In this document: positions 63,306-64,000 of the stretch, in pieces
How positions within the stretch are numbered: position 1 is the stretch's first letter
Layout: each line of letters starts with the position of its first letter
Source of the DNA: Syncephalis fuscata
Lineage: Eukaryota > Zoopagomycota > Zoopagomycetes > Zoopagales > Piptocephalidaceae
Assembly: GCA_025786725.1 (NCBI GenBank)
Contig: JAHLTZ010000053.1
Location: 43,383-107,382, forward strand
DNA length: 64,000 nucleotides
Direction: 5' to 3'
Notes under the pieces: model-generated
Told to the model about the DNA's origin: nothing
Databases searched by the model: none
The model's input: the letters and a program-made list of their open reading frames with translations, nothing else
Made by a program: the position numbers and the translations under genes

Positions 63306-64000
63306 ATGAAGCTTTCTATTGCCGTCGTTTGCACCATTGTCGTTGCGCTTGTGGCCGTTACAACCATGGTGGATGCTAAACCAGCTTTAGTTCGTCGTGG
63401 TATGTTGCAATAACAATAAATATAACAGCATTTGTTTATTAACAGTATTTCTAAATAATAATTACAATAGATCGTAAGTTATATTGTATGTTAACTATTT
63501 ACCCACTACTTATATACCATGTACTGTGTTTATAAACAACTAAATATCAATAGCTAGTAGGTTGCATTATATATTAATAGAACATACACTAATTATGTGT
63601 TATATTCTGTATCTATCAACAACTTAATATTAGTTCAATGCAAGTTGTATTGTATATTAATTTATTACTCACTAATTGCATGTTATGCGCCATGTGTACC
63701 AACAACGTAATACTAATAGGCGGTAAGTAATATTGTATATTGATGGCTTATAAATTAATTATATACCATGTATTGTGTATATCAACAATTTAATATTAAT
63801 AGCTGGTAAGTCGTACTGTATATTAACTTACTATGCGCTAATTGTATACTATGCACCGTGTATATCAATAACAATACTAATAGCATGTAAGTTGTATTGT
63901 ATATTAGTTGAGCATTATTTAACTATATATTGTGTATTATATGTATCAATAACTTGATAATAATAGGCGGTAAGTAGCAATATATATTGCTGACTTATAA
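63306..64000 (+). CDS. 5' part of a micro-exon gene encoding a secreted peptide
   Basis: Exon 1 is 63306-63399: MKLSIAVVCTIVVALVAV, then TTMVDA (signal peptide, cleavage likely after DA) and KPALVRR, ending in phase 1 before donor GTATGT at 63400. The next exons are tiny: 63471-63473, 63554-63556, 63634-63639 (6 nt, donor GCAAGT), 63720-63722, 63803-63805, 63884-63886, 63967-63969; the gene then runs off the window. Introns are 77-83 nt with acceptors such as TACTAATAG. All internal exons are multiples of three, so phase 1 is kept and no stop appears; two TGC codons (C-x2-C) form across junctions. The first acceptor could also be one of two upstream AACAG sites. Dibasic RR just before the array could be a processing site. 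Confidence 0.7.
63474..64000 (+). repeat. tandem array of paralogous introns, right end
   Basis: Same type of unit as at 1-1400: GTAAGT, TATTGTATATTAA and (TATT/TACT)AATAG recur with spacing 80-86 bp. The similarity between the two arrays (62 kb apart) is clear in the donor and acceptor blocks. Confidence 0.85.

Overview
The window reads as nuclear DNA of an early-diverging (non-Dikarya) filamentous fungus. The evidence is AT-rich intergenic DNA, many 50-90 nt introns with GTAAGT-like donors and acceptors of the form (T)ACTAATAG or ATTAATAG, a fungus-type Rua1-C zinc domain, and several genes that most Dikarya lack (a PEN-2 homologue, a TCAIM-like protein, an IBTK tail). The species cannot be named from the sequence alone.

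Layout. Positions 1-1400 are the 3' half of a gene cut into consecutive 3-nt exons by about 80-nt introns. The 5' end of a second gene of the same kind, with its TATA box and signal peptide, starts at 63306 and runs off the right edge. Between them lie about 20 mostly single-copy genes: IDH2 (+), an LRR protein (-), ARP6 (+), STRAP (+), TACO1/YebC (+), a C2H2 protein (+), AIP1/WDR1 (+), a one-finger C2H2 protein (-), an F-box protein (-), an IBTK C-terminal fragment (+), a kinase-fold protein without catalytic Asp residues (-), a double E2 protein (-), a TMBIM4/BI-1 protein (-), a USP8-type deubiquitinase with a rhodanese domain (+), a TCAIM-like protein (-), an SxIP/coiled-coil protein (+), PEN-2 (+), a possible APH-1-like fragment (-), a HAD phosphatase (-), a Rua1-type regulator (+), a secreted subtilisin with PA domain (+), a 7TM protein (+) and tRNA-Val(AAC) (-). 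The genes serve unrelated housekeeping, ubiquitin and secretory roles; there is no operon-like logic.

Repeats. There is a 667-bp inverted repeat (47377-48043 / 48223-48889) in which each arm is two diverged 333-bp units. A roughly 600-bp duplicated segment (about 3058-3666 and 60866-61464) carries a small ORF. A dispersed element of about 120 bp occurs at 15.1 and 44.6 kb, a 240-bp-offset tandem repeat at 62.5-63.0 kb, and short hairpin motifs near 45.9-46.1 kb.

Caution on quality. Many conserved genes need about 25 single-base additions to restore the frame, nearly always in the 'one base missing' direction and often next to homopolymers. This looks like residual deletion error in the assembly. 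The affected coordinates are given gene by gene. Exon limits were read by eye from splice signals and family similarity, without any alignment program.
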